Positions 15,973-22,283 of a stretch of 64,000 nt of DNA are shown piece after piece (position 1 is the first letter of the stretch; the number at the start of each line of letters is the position of its first letter). The DNA lies in the NCBI GenBank assembly GCA_018242605.1, contig JAFEBP010000005.1, positions 644,861-708,860 on the forward strand. The letters are read 5' to 3'. The notes below the pieces were generated by a model. That model saw only the letters and a list, made by a program, of their open reading frames with translations, was not told the origin of the DNA and made no database searches. A program made the translations under genes and the position numbers. The stretch comes from Planctomycetota bacterium. Its GTDB lineage: Bacteria; Planctomycetota; Phycisphaerae; Phycisphaerales; UBA1924.

Positions 15973-16148
15973 GCCGGACTCACGTCCGGCTCGCCCGGAC
16001 TCTGCTCCGGCCCATCCGGAGCGTGCTCCGGCTCAATCGGAGTCCACTCCGGCTCGTCCGGAGCATCATCCAACTCGCTTGGATGCAACTCCGGCTCAAG
16101 CGGAGTTCCCGCCGAGCCGATCGGAGGAGCGTCCGCACGCTCCGGAGG
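15973..16148. repeat. 21-bp degenerate tandem repeat with internal inverted repeats
   Basis: About eight units of 20-22 bp, each built around CCGGAG and CTCCGG half-sites, so that every unit can fold on itself or pair with neighbours. The period is close to a multiple of three, which keeps several frames open on both strands and creates heptad-like translations; none looks like a real protein. It fills most of the 325-bp divergent gap between crcB (minus) and the FN3-like gene at 16221 (plus). No other element is seen in this gap apart from the crcB -10. Confidence 0.75.
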
Positions 16149-16220
16149 GGCGCGGACCCGCGCGCCGCTCGGGCGGCGCAGCGCCACGCACCGGCGGATT
16201 CCTCACACTGGACCCACCCC

Positions 16221-16904
16221 ATGCCCCGCGGAAACAGCAACTACATCCCCCGGCCCGACGGCACGTTCGACGCGTGGGTGGCGCATTACTACGACGCGGT
16301 GTCGATCTGGTGGGATGCGCAGGGGCTCGATCCCGCCGACCTGGCCGCGCTCAAAGACGCCTGGGTCGCGTGGCAGGAGGCCTACCCGCGGCACGTCGCC
16401 GCGCAGGCCGCGGCGGAATCGGCCCGCGCCGCCAAGGACGCCGCCCGCGCCGCGCTGGAGCAGCAGGTCCGGCCCGTCACCAACTTCGTGCAGGGGTACC
16501 CCAAGACGACCAACGCCGATCGCGCCACCATCGGCATCTCCCTGCGGGAGACGTCGCCCACGCCCGCCCCCGCGCCCTCCTCGCGCCCGCTGGCGATCGT
16601 CGAGGTGAACGGGCGGCTCACGCACCAACTGCGCCTCGTGGACGAGTCCACGCCCACCCGCCGCCGCCGACCCGCCGGGGTGCAGCGCGCCGAGGTCTTC
16701 GTCGCGCTCACCGCGCCGGGCCAACCCGCCCCCAGCGACCCGCGCGAGTACCGCTACATCGGCAGCGTCACACGCGGCGAGACGACGCTGAGCTTTGAAT
16801 CGGACAAGGGCGGGATGCAGGCCCACTACCTCTCGCGCTGGGTGAGCACCGGCGGGGCCGCTGGGCCGTGGAGCGACACGGCGAGCGCGACGGTGGCGGC
16901 CTGA
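16221..16904 (+). CDS. Conserved hypothetical protein: helical N-terminus plus FN3-like C-terminus
   Basis: The 227-residue protein starts MPRGNSNYIPRPDGTFDAWV, has an Ala-rich helical region (about 20-110), a Pro-rich hinge, and a beta-rich C-terminal domain (about 130-227) ending in SRWVSTGGAAGPWSD, which resembles a fibronectin type III domain. No signal peptide. It is a clear paralog of the protein at 19785-20444, with the same architecture and shared phrases (NYIP/DYIP, STPTRR/ATPTRK, PAGV, GPWS). A degenerate copy of its 3' end lies at 17991-18080. Function unknown. ATG 16221 is chosen by alignment to the paralog; no ribosome site is evident. Confidence 0.75.
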   Translation: MPRGNSNYIPRPDGTFDAWVAHYYDAVSIWWDAQGLDPADLAALKDAWVAWQEAYPRHVAAQAAAESARAAKDAARAALEQQVRPVTNFVQGYPKTTNADRATIGISLRETSPTPAPAPSSRPLAIVEVNGRLTHQLRLVDESTPTRRRRPAGVQRAEVFVALTAPGQPAPSDPREYRYIGSVTRGETTLSFESDKGGMQAHYLSRWVSTGGAAGPWSDTASATVAA

Positions 16905-16996
16905 CCGGATTTCGCGGGGCGCACACTCCGGTCACGGCGGCCGATCGCGACGCCCCTCGCGGCGTCCGCTCGCGCGGGCGCGTCCGCGCGGATGGG

Positions 16997-17863
16997 TTAC
17001 CGCATGCCGTGGATCAGCACCGCGCCCCGGCCCAGCCCCGCGAGCAGTTCGCGCAGGCACGCCTCCTCATCGGCCGCGGCGACCGCGACGGTGAGCATCG
17101 GGTGCTTGGCCGGGCGATCGGGCGTCTTCTGGATCGACGCGTCGTACAGCTTGTTCCGCTCGTACTGGATCCATACCGGCGAGCCGCGGAGCGCGCCCCT
17201 GAACTTGGTCCAGTGCCAGATCGGCGGGGTCGGGTTGCGGGGATTGGGCACGAGCCCGGGGATCGTGTAGACCGTGCACCCCAGGGCCTGAAGCGCGGCG
17301 TCGAGCATCTTGCCCATCGGCGCGCCCTGGTCCAGCGCGATCAGCGCGGGTTCCCACGAGTCCGGGTCGCGGAAAAGGTTGGAGATGAACTCCGCGAACG
17401 TCGGGGCCAGCGCGAACTCCTGCTCTCCCTCAAGATCGATGTGCGACACGCTCGGCTCGCCCGCGGGCCCGCACGCGCGGTAGTCCAGGCAGCACCAGGT
17501 GTGCCCGTCGCCGCCCAGGGGAATCAAGCCCTGCGGCAACTCCCACTCCTCGCGTGCCGTTGCGGTCTGCTGCGCGAGGCCGTCGCCGTCGGTGGCGTGT
17601 ACGCCCGCCAACCGCGTGAACGAGTAGCGCTTGCGGCCGTACTTCTTGCGTCCCTCCGGGGTGAGTTTGAGGCTCGAAAGACGGATCTGGCCGCCGTTGC
17701 GGACCCGCAGCACGGCAAGGAGCTCCGCGGGGAGTTTCACCCCCAGGGCCGCTTCGGTGCGGGCGAACTCCTCGGGGGTCGCCGGGTCCGTGATGTCCAC
17801 CTTCAGGGGCGTGCCGAAGAGATCATCTGGGACTTCGAACACGCCGGGCTTCTTCTTTGCCAT
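16997..17863 (-). CDS. SMI1/KNR4 (SUKH) family protein
   Basis: The 288-residue protein contains a SUKH domain at about residues 25-150: PEEFARTEAALGVKLPAELL, then LRVRNGGQI, and the later LPQGLIPLGGDGHTWCCLDY. The remaining 130 residues are a separate alpha/beta region with no clear name. SUKH proteins in bacteria are often immunity proteins for polymorphic toxins; no toxin gene is adjacent, so the role here is open. ATG 17863 has GAGG 6 nt upstream; the longer frame from 18106 runs through repeat-derived sequence and is rejected. Confidence 0.82.
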   Translation of the reverse strand: MAKKKPGVFEVPDDLFGTPLKVDITDPATPEEFARTEAALGVKLPAELLAVLRVRNGGQIRLSSLKLTPEGRKKYGRKRYSFTRLAGVHATDGDGLAQQTATAREEWELPQGLIPLGGDGHTWCCLDYRACGPAGEPSVSHIDLEGEQEFALAPTFAEFISNLFRDPDSWEPALIALDQGAPMGKMLDAALQALGCTVYTIPGLVPNPRNPTPPIWHWTKFRGALRGSPVWIQYERNKLYDASIQKTPDRPAKHPMLTVAVAAADEEACLRELLAGLGRGAVLIHGMR

Positions 17864-17990
17864 CTCGTGCCTCACTGGCCCCGCCTGTGCCGCCGCGGGG
17901 GCGGAGACTGTATTGCCGCCCTGCTCGCGGAGGGTCGACGCGGGCAGGTCCGGGCTGTCGCTGGAGCCGCCGCGGGGCGGGGGAGGTAAG

Positions 17991-18080
17991 GTGCGGGCGC
18001 ACTGCCTCTCGCGCTGGGTGACGCGCCGCTGAGCGATTGGGCCGTGGAATAACGCGGCGAGCGCGACGGTGGCGGCGTAA
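17991..18080 (+). pseudogene. Relic of the 3' end of the FN3-like gene
   Basis: About 90 bp align with the last 89 bp of the gene at 16221-16904 (source segment 16815-16903). Matching blocks include CTCTCGCGCTGGGTGA, GGGCCGTGGA and GCGAGCGCGACGGTGGCGGC, with small indels that break the frame. This is a decayed duplicate of the gene tail adjacent to the REP/transposase cluster. Confidence 0.75.
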
Positions 18081-18135
18081 CACTCCGCTGCGCGGGGCAG
18101 AAGCAAGCAACCCGACCGCGAGCCATCGCTTCTTC

Positions 18136-18247
18136 GCCCCGGAGGGGCGCTGGGCTGTAGCCACGGGTGGAGCGGAGCCCGGCGCGAGCCGGGCGGAGCG
18201 CAACCCGTGGAAAGCGTGATCTTTTCATCCTCCTGCCCCGGAGGGGC
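18136..18247 (+). repeat. REP-type complex repeat, copy A (direct orientation)
   Basis: Three hairpins in a row: GCCCCGGAGGGGC (18136-18148), a long imperfect palindrome bounded by CCACGGGT and ACCCGTGG (18161-18210), and GCCCCGGAGGGGC again (18235-18247), followed by AGAGGAAT. It lies on the 3' side of the minus-strand transposase gene and is inverted relative to copy B on the other side. Confidence 0.85.
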
Positions 18248-18274
18248 AGAGGAATCTCGCGGGGGCGCCGCGGG

Positions 18275-18727
18275 TCAATCAAACGCGTACTTCTCGTCGA
18301 ACTCAACGCCGTGCGCGCGAAGGATGCGCCGAAGTTCGGATGTGAAGTCCTCGTGCTTGTGATGCTCTGCCTGCCCGGCGATGTACTTCTTCACGGCCTC
18401 TTCCTGCGACTTGCTGACGGAGAAGACCGAATATCCCTCCTGCCACGCGAACTCGCGCCGCGCCGGGAACTCCTCATGTATCCACTTGCTCGAACGCGCC
18501 TTGACAGCTCGCATCAGATCCGACACAGAGCCGTCGGGCCGCCACCGCAGGTACATGTGCACGTGGTCTTCCACGCCGCCGATGTCGTACAAGACGCCCT
18601 TCTCGGCCCGGACGATTCCGCCGATGAAGGGATACAGACGTTCGGCGACATCGGCAGTGATCCAAGAAGCTCGGGCCTTGGTCGAGAAGACGACGTGGAG
18701 CAACAGTTGGGAGTAGGTGCCGGGCAT
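18275..18727 (-). CDS. REP-associated tyrosine transposase (IS200-like, Y1 HUH family)
   Basis: The 150-residue protein has the IS200-type single-domain Y1 transposase pattern: MPGTYSQLLLHVVFSTK at the N-terminus, the HUH metal motif His55-Val-His57 in VEDHVHMYLRW, and the catalytic Tyr115 in KKYIAGQAEHH. Such enzymes cut and join single-stranded hairpin DNA. ATG 18727 has AAGGA 8 nt upstream. It is bracketed by inverted REP-type repeats (copies A and B), the usual context of domesticated RAYT genes, which disperse REP hairpins. All visible catalytic residues are intact. Confidence 0.9.
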   Translation of the reverse strand: MPGTYSQLLLHVVFSTKARASWITADVAERLYPFIGGIVRAEKGVLYDIGGVEDHVHMYLRWRPDGSVSDLMRAVKARSSKWIHEEFPARREFAWQEGYSVFSVSKSQEEAVKKYIAGQAEHHKHEDFTSELRRILRAHGVEFDEKYAFD

Positions 18728-18739
18728 CGGGAATCCTTC

Positions 18740-18850
18740 GCCCCTCCGGGGCGACAAGAAAGAGAGAATGGGAGACGCTGTCCACGGGTTGCGCGACGCT
18801 CAGAGCCGCGTCGCTCCACCCGTGGCTACACCCCTGCGCCCCTCCGGGGC
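18740..18850 (-). repeat. REP-type complex repeat, copy B (inverted)
   Basis: Same three-hairpin design as copy A but reverse-complemented: GCCCCTCCGGGGC (18740-18752), central palindrome 18782-18825, GCCCCTCCGGGGC (18838-18850). It begins 13 nt upstream of the transposase start codon. Confidence 0.85.
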
Positions 18851-18870
18851 GGCCTGCATCGGCTCTGAAC

Positions 18871-18983
18871 GCCCCGGAGGGGCGTCGGCGTGTAGCCACG
18901 GATGGAGCGGAGCCCGGCAGCAGCCGGGCGGAGCGCAACCCGTGGGAGGCGCGTTGGTTTCCTTATCCTGCCCCGGAGGAGCA
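18871..18983 (+). repeat. REP-type complex repeat, copy C (direct)
   Basis: GCCCCGGAGGGGC (18871-18883), central palindrome 18896-18945 and a slightly diverged last hairpin (18969-18983) followed by AGAGGAAT, as in copy A. It pairs with copy D to enclose a transposase relic. Confidence 0.82.
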
Positions 18984-19130
18984 GAGGAATGATCGCGACG
19001 TCGGCACGCACGCCTGATCCACCTGGAGGTGGCCATCGCGAACCGCAGCGCTGATGCTCTTCATTCCGCCCGTGCAACGAGTAGCACTCCTGCTCAGAGG
19101 CGCGGCGCTCTGTTCCGAGCCGGTGGGGGT

Positions 19131-19160
19131 GCCGGGGGAGGGCGGCCAGCCCTCCCCGGC
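19131..19160. repeat. Second palindromic repeat family, copy 1
   Basis: A 30-bp hairpin beginning GCCGGGGGAGGGC and ending GCCCTCCCCGGC, preceded by GGGGGT. A near-identical element occurs at 20575-20606. It is inserted inside the decayed transposase unit between copies C and D. Confidence 0.8.
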
Positions 19161-19239
19161 ATCAGCGACATTCGAATCAACGGGGCCGCGGCGCGAGCGA
19201 GCGAGGCAACCCCACGCGCGAGTGAGTCCCCGGTCAGCG

Positions 19240-19294
19240 CTTGCGGGCTGATGACGATTCTGTGCAGGAGCATCGGGGAGGAGGAGCCGGGCAT
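19240..19294 (-). pseudogene. Relic of the N-terminus of a RAYT transposase
   Basis: Reading leftward from ATG 19294, the first 18 residues are MPGSSSPMLLHRIVISPQ, matching MPGTYSQLLLHVVFSTK of the intact transposase at 18275-18727 in the same position relative to a flanking REP copy. Similarity then stops. Together with copies C and D it is the remnant of a second transposase unit. Confidence 0.65.
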
Positions 19295-19306
19295 CGCACA
19301 TCCTTT

Positions 19307-19417
19307 GCCCCTCCGGGGCAAGAAGAGGAGAGAGGGGAGAGACGTGTTCCACGGGTTGCGCAAGGCCCAAAGCGGCCTTGCTCTACCCGCGGCTACAGCC
19401 CTGCGCCCCTACCGGGG
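19307..19417 (-). repeat. REP-type complex repeat, copy D (inverted)
   Basis: GCCCCTCCGGGGC (19307-19319), central palindrome 19349-19392 and GCCCCTACCGGGGC (19404-19417). It is in the same position relative to the transposase relic as copy B is to the intact gene. Confidence 0.82.
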
Positions 19418-19784
19418 CGGGCCGAACTTTGAGCCCATGTGCATGGGCTTCGCTGCGCCCGCAGAACCCCCAGCTTTCTTGCACGGACCGCGACGGCCCT
19501 ATGCAACCCCGGTAGAAACGAGGGGCGGGGCCACACCTTATATAAGGTCCGCCGCCGCGTGTTGCGAGTCTCTTCCATGAAACTTCTGACCTCTGATGAA
19601 GTTGTAAGGAGGCATGGCCGACCCAATTCGCCGTGGCCCCCGCGTGCCGATTGACGGCTCGGGTAGCGGGGGCGATGCAACACGAGCGAGCCGACGAATC
19701 CAGCGGTGCCGACCTGTCTTTCTCCGGGTGTGAAGCTGACCCGGCTCGGAGAGCCGGGCCACCCAAGAAAGGAAGCGCAGAAAC
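19418..19784. other. Intergenic region with three palindromes, no supported gene
   Basis: The 367 bp hold an 18-bp inverted repeat (AGCCCATG-TG-CATGGGCT, 19432-19449), a 14-bp perfect AT-rich palindrome ACCTTATATAAGGT (19535-19548), and a small hairpin at 19738-19761 (CCCGGCT/AGCCGGG). A 39-codon frame beginning ATG 19614 has AAGGAGG only 1 nt away and is not called. Confidence 0.6.
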
Positions 19785-20444
19785 ATGGCTGATTACATCC
19801 CCGGCCCCGATGCGTCGTTCCAGGCGTGGCAATCCAACTTCGTGACCTACGCCAACGCGAACCTGGCCGCGCTCGGGCTGGTCGCGGCGGACATGACGCC
19901 CATCACCGCGGCCCAGACCCTGTGGAACACCGCGTTCCCGGCCCACGTCGCGGCCGTGAACGCCGCCAAGGCCGCCAAGCAGACCAAGGACGAGGCCCGC
20001 GCGGCGTACATCGCGGCGATCCGCCCGCTGGTGCGGCGGCTGCAGGCCTCCAGCGTGGTGAGCGACGCCGAGAAGGCCTCGCTGGGCATCACCGTGGCGC
20101 AGACCCCCAGCCCCATCGGCCCCCCCACCACCGCCCCGATCTGCTCCATCGAGTGCGGCAACCGCCTCCAGCAGACGCTGCGCTTCGTGGACTCGGCCAC
20201 GCCCACCCGCAAGGCCAAGCCCGCGGGCGTGCTGGGCGTAGAGATCTGGAACAAGGTCGGCACCACGCCCCCGGCCAACGAGGGCGAGCTGCGCTTCGTC
20301 GCCGTCGACACCAACGCGCCGTACGTCATGAACTTCGTCGCCGAGGACGGCGGCAAGACCAACTACGTGTGGATGCGCTGGGTCTCTCCCACCGGCGAAC
20401 GCGGGCCGTGGAGCGAGCAGGCGCAGGCGACGATCGCCGCGTGA
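19785..20444 (+). CDS. Conserved hypothetical protein, paralog of the FN3-like gene at 16221
   Basis: The 219-residue protein begins MADYIPGPDASFQAW, has an Ala-rich helical N-terminal half (AKAAKQTKDEARAAYIAAIR) and a C-terminal FN3-like sandwich ending RWVSPTGERGPWSEQAQ. Architecture and conserved phrases match the protein at 16221-16904; overall identity looks moderate, so the duplication is old. No signal peptide or catalytic motif is seen. AAAGGAAG lies about 10 nt upstream of the ATG. A terminator follows the stop. Confidence 0.8.
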   Translation: MADYIPGPDASFQAWQSNFVTYANANLAALGLVAADMTPITAAQTLWNTAFPAHVAAVNAAKAAKQTKDEARAAYIAAIRPLVRRLQASSVVSDAEKASLGITVAQTPSPIGPPTTAPICSIECGNRLQQTLRFVDSATPTRKAKPAGVLGVEIWNKVGTTPPANEGELRFVAVDTNAPYVMNFVAEDGGKTNYVWMRWVSPTGERGPWSEQAQATIAA

Positions 20445-20472
20445 GTGATTGAGAATATCCAATGCACCCGGA

Positions 20473-20499
20473 GCGCCCCCGCCACCAGCGAGGGCGTTT
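20473..20499 (+). terminator. Intrinsic terminator after the FN3-like paralog
   Basis: A 9-bp stem with one mismatch (CGCCCCCGC / GCGAGGGCG) and 5-nt loop is followed by TTTT, 29 bp after the stop codon. Confidence 0.75.
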
Positions 20500-20574
20500 T
20501 CCAATTGAAATGGAACCAAGCGCGACGCACGACCAACGCCCACGAACGCAGCGACTCTTCAGCAGGATGGGGGT

Positions 20575-20606
20575 GCCGGGGGAAGGGCGGCCAGCCCTTC
20601 CCCGGC
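20575..20606. repeat. Second palindromic repeat family, copy 2
   Basis: A 32-bp hairpin beginning GCCGGGGGAAGGGC and ending GCCCTTCCCCGGC, preceded by GGGGGT as in the copy at 19131. The A-T pair replacing part of the stem keeps pairing intact, so the structure is conserved. Confidence 0.8.
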
Positions 20607-20689
20607 AGGAGCGGAGAAAAGGCGGGAGACGCGTGCACATGGGAGGAAGCACACGCGGCGGTGACTACTTCATGAAGCCAGCGAGTGGC

Positions 20690-22162
20690 TCAGTGCGCTG
20701 CAGCCGGCACGGGAGCAAACTTCGCCTGCACATCGACACCATCTAACAAGTAGGCCACGACATCCGCCGCCGCGTAGGTGTCGTGCCCTTGCTTGAGGAA
20801 GCGGGCGACGTCGGCGACATCGTCGCCGGAGGTGACCAGCGGGAGTTCGCTCGTGTGGTCGGCACGCTGCTGGCCCAGGCCGATGTTGGCCATCAGGCCG
20901 TTGCAGACGCACATGCGGCCGTGGGTCTGATCTTCCTTGCCGCCCTTCTTGATGAAGTCCTCGACCGGCTCGGCGGGGCAGCGCCAGCCGATGGTGCCGT
21001 CGGGCTTCTTGTACGCGTGGCGCAGGTAGCCCAGATCGCAGAGCCGCTCGCTGCGCGCGGGGGCGTTGGGGTCGGTGCGGGTGCCGGGCATGCGCAGCAC
21101 CTTGAACGGGAACCCGGTGGGCGAGGCGACCGGGTCGGTAAAGACGTGGGCCGTGCCCGCGCGGCTCATGGCGAGCACCCGGGCCTTGATGGCGGAATCC
21201 AGGCCCGACTCTTCGCAGTAGGCGAACGCCGTGCCCACCTGCACGCCCGCCGCGCCCAGGCGCAGGGCCTCGGCGACTTTCTCCGGGCGGGCGTAGGAAC
21301 CGGCGAGCCAGAACGGAAGCCCAAGGGCGCGGAAGGCGTCGAGGTCGGCGGCGTCGCGCTCGCCGTAGATGGGTTCGCCATCGGATGTGAGCCGCATGGG
21401 GCCGCGGGGCGGGGCGTTGTGGCCGCCGGCGGTCGGGCCCTCGATGATAAAGCCGTCGACGCGTCCGCTGGCCTTGCGGGCGAGCACCGTGGCCAGGGTC
21501 GCGGACGAAACGATGGCGTAAAAGTCCGGGCGCGGAAGCGACGCGGGGCCGTCGGGCCAGAACGCGGCGGGATCAAAGCAGGTGACAAAGGCATCGTCGG
21601 GAGCGGCGCCCTGGACATCCAGGGCGAGCTCGACCGCTTGGACGCGGGCCAGGCGGTCCATCACGCCGGGGATGGCGCGCGGGATGCCGGCGCCCATCAG
21701 CACGCAGGAGACGCCGGCGAGCATCGCGCCGTACAGCGAGGCGAGCGTGGGGAGCTGGATCTTCTCCAGGTAGTTGATGCCCACGGGCGAGTCGTGGCCC
21801 TCCTTGGCGAGAAAAACCTCGACAAAGTTGCTGGCGACGATGAGTTCTTCGGCGGCGTGCGAGGGCGCCTCGGAACCTATTGGCGTGGATTTGAAGGGCT
21901 TGTCGGCGGGCTTGCCTCCGGGAATGAAGTAGCGGTCCAGGATCCGTTGGGCGACGCCGGGGACAGGGAAGGCGTCCAGCGCGCGGCGGACGTGACCGCC
22001 CAAATCGCCCAGTTGCAGCCTGCGGGCCATGATGACGTCCAAAGCCGTGCCGGAAACGACGCCGAGCTGCCCGAGCGAGGAAACGGCCCGTGCCAGCCGC
22101 CAATCCGAGACGCCCGCGCCCATGCCGCCCTGGATGATGACCGGTAGCTGAGAGATCTGCAT
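20690..22162 (-). CDS. Nitronate monooxygenase (2-nitropropane dioxygenase family)
   Basis: The 490-residue FMN-dependent TIM-barrel enzyme shows IIQGGMGAGVSDWRLA at the N-terminus, GVSCVLMGAGIPRAIP, FIIEGPTAGGHNAPPRG (phosphate/FMN loop with the conserved His) and GAAGVQVGTAFAYCEESG. It oxidises nitroalkanes or nitronates; the longer form seen here with a Cys-containing C-terminal region (RMCVCNGLMANIGLGQ) is a subgroup of less certain substrate. ATG 22162 is chosen because TACGAT lies 5 nt upstream; ATG 22180 is an alternative. It diverges from the sulfatase fusion gene, with both -10 elements within about 100 bp. Confidence 0.9.
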   Translation of the reverse strand: MQISQLPVIIQGGMGAGVSDWRLARAVSSLGQLGVVSGTALDVIMARRLQLGDLGGHVRRALDAFPVPGVAQRILDRYFIPGGKPADKPFKSTPIGSEAPSHAAEELIVASNFVEVFLAKEGHDSPVGINYLEKIQLPTLASLYGAMLAGVSCVLMGAGIPRAIPGVMDRLARVQAVELALDVQGAAPDDAFVTCFDPAAFWPDGPASLPRPDFYAIVSSATLATVLARKASGRVDGFIIEGPTAGGHNAPPRGPMRLTSDGEPIYGERDAADLDAFRALGLPFWLAGSYARPEKVAEALRLGAAGVQVGTAFAYCEESGLDSAIKARVLAMSRAGTAHVFTDPVASPTGFPFKVLRMPGTRTDPNAPARSERLCDLGYLRHAYKKPDGTIGWRCPAEPVEDFIKKGGKEDQTHGRMCVCNGLMANIGLGQQRADHTSELPLVTSGDDVADVARFLKQGHDTYAAADVVAYLLDGVDVQAKFAPVPAAAH

Positions 22163-22167
22163 GGGCC

Positions 22168-22173
22168 ATCGTA
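22168..22173 (-). promoter_or_regulatory. -10 element TACGAT, leaderless start of nitronate monooxygenase
   Basis: TACGAT on the minus strand ends 5 nt before ATG 22162; no Shine-Dalgarno is visible. Confidence 0.4.
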
Positions 22174-22271
22174 GGCCCATAGTGGATATCTGAGTCCAGA
22201 TGTCAACTGGTACAAGGCCCGGGCGGGCCGGGGCGTCGCGGGGGCCCGGGCGCGGCGACGGGGGCGGCCAG

Positions 22272-22277
22272 TATGAT
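22272..22277 (+). promoter_or_regulatory. -10 element TATGAT, leaderless start of the sulfatase fusion
   Basis: TATGAT ends 6 nt before ATG 22284, and the sequence between is TCGCGC, with no ribosome site. This also argues for ATG 22284 over the longer frame from 22200. Confidence 0.5.
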
Positions 22278-22283
22278 TCGCGC

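Noticed and set aside
15123..16187. A single 354-residue protein spanning DUF190 and upstream DNA
   Set aside because: The DUF190 domain has its own ATG at 15506 coupled to the crcB stop; the upstream part is a different frame of crcB and the tandem repeat.
17864..18106. N-terminal extension of the SUKH protein
   Set aside because: It runs through the FN3-gene relic and lacks a ribosome site, whereas ATG 17863 has one.
18136..19417. CRISPR array
   Set aside because: Repeats alternate in orientation, are long complex palindromes and flank transposase sequence; there are no regular spacers or cas genes.
20783..22147. 454-codon plus-strand frame
   Set aside because: Antisense shadow of the nitronate monooxygenase gene, whose FMN-binding motifs are intact.
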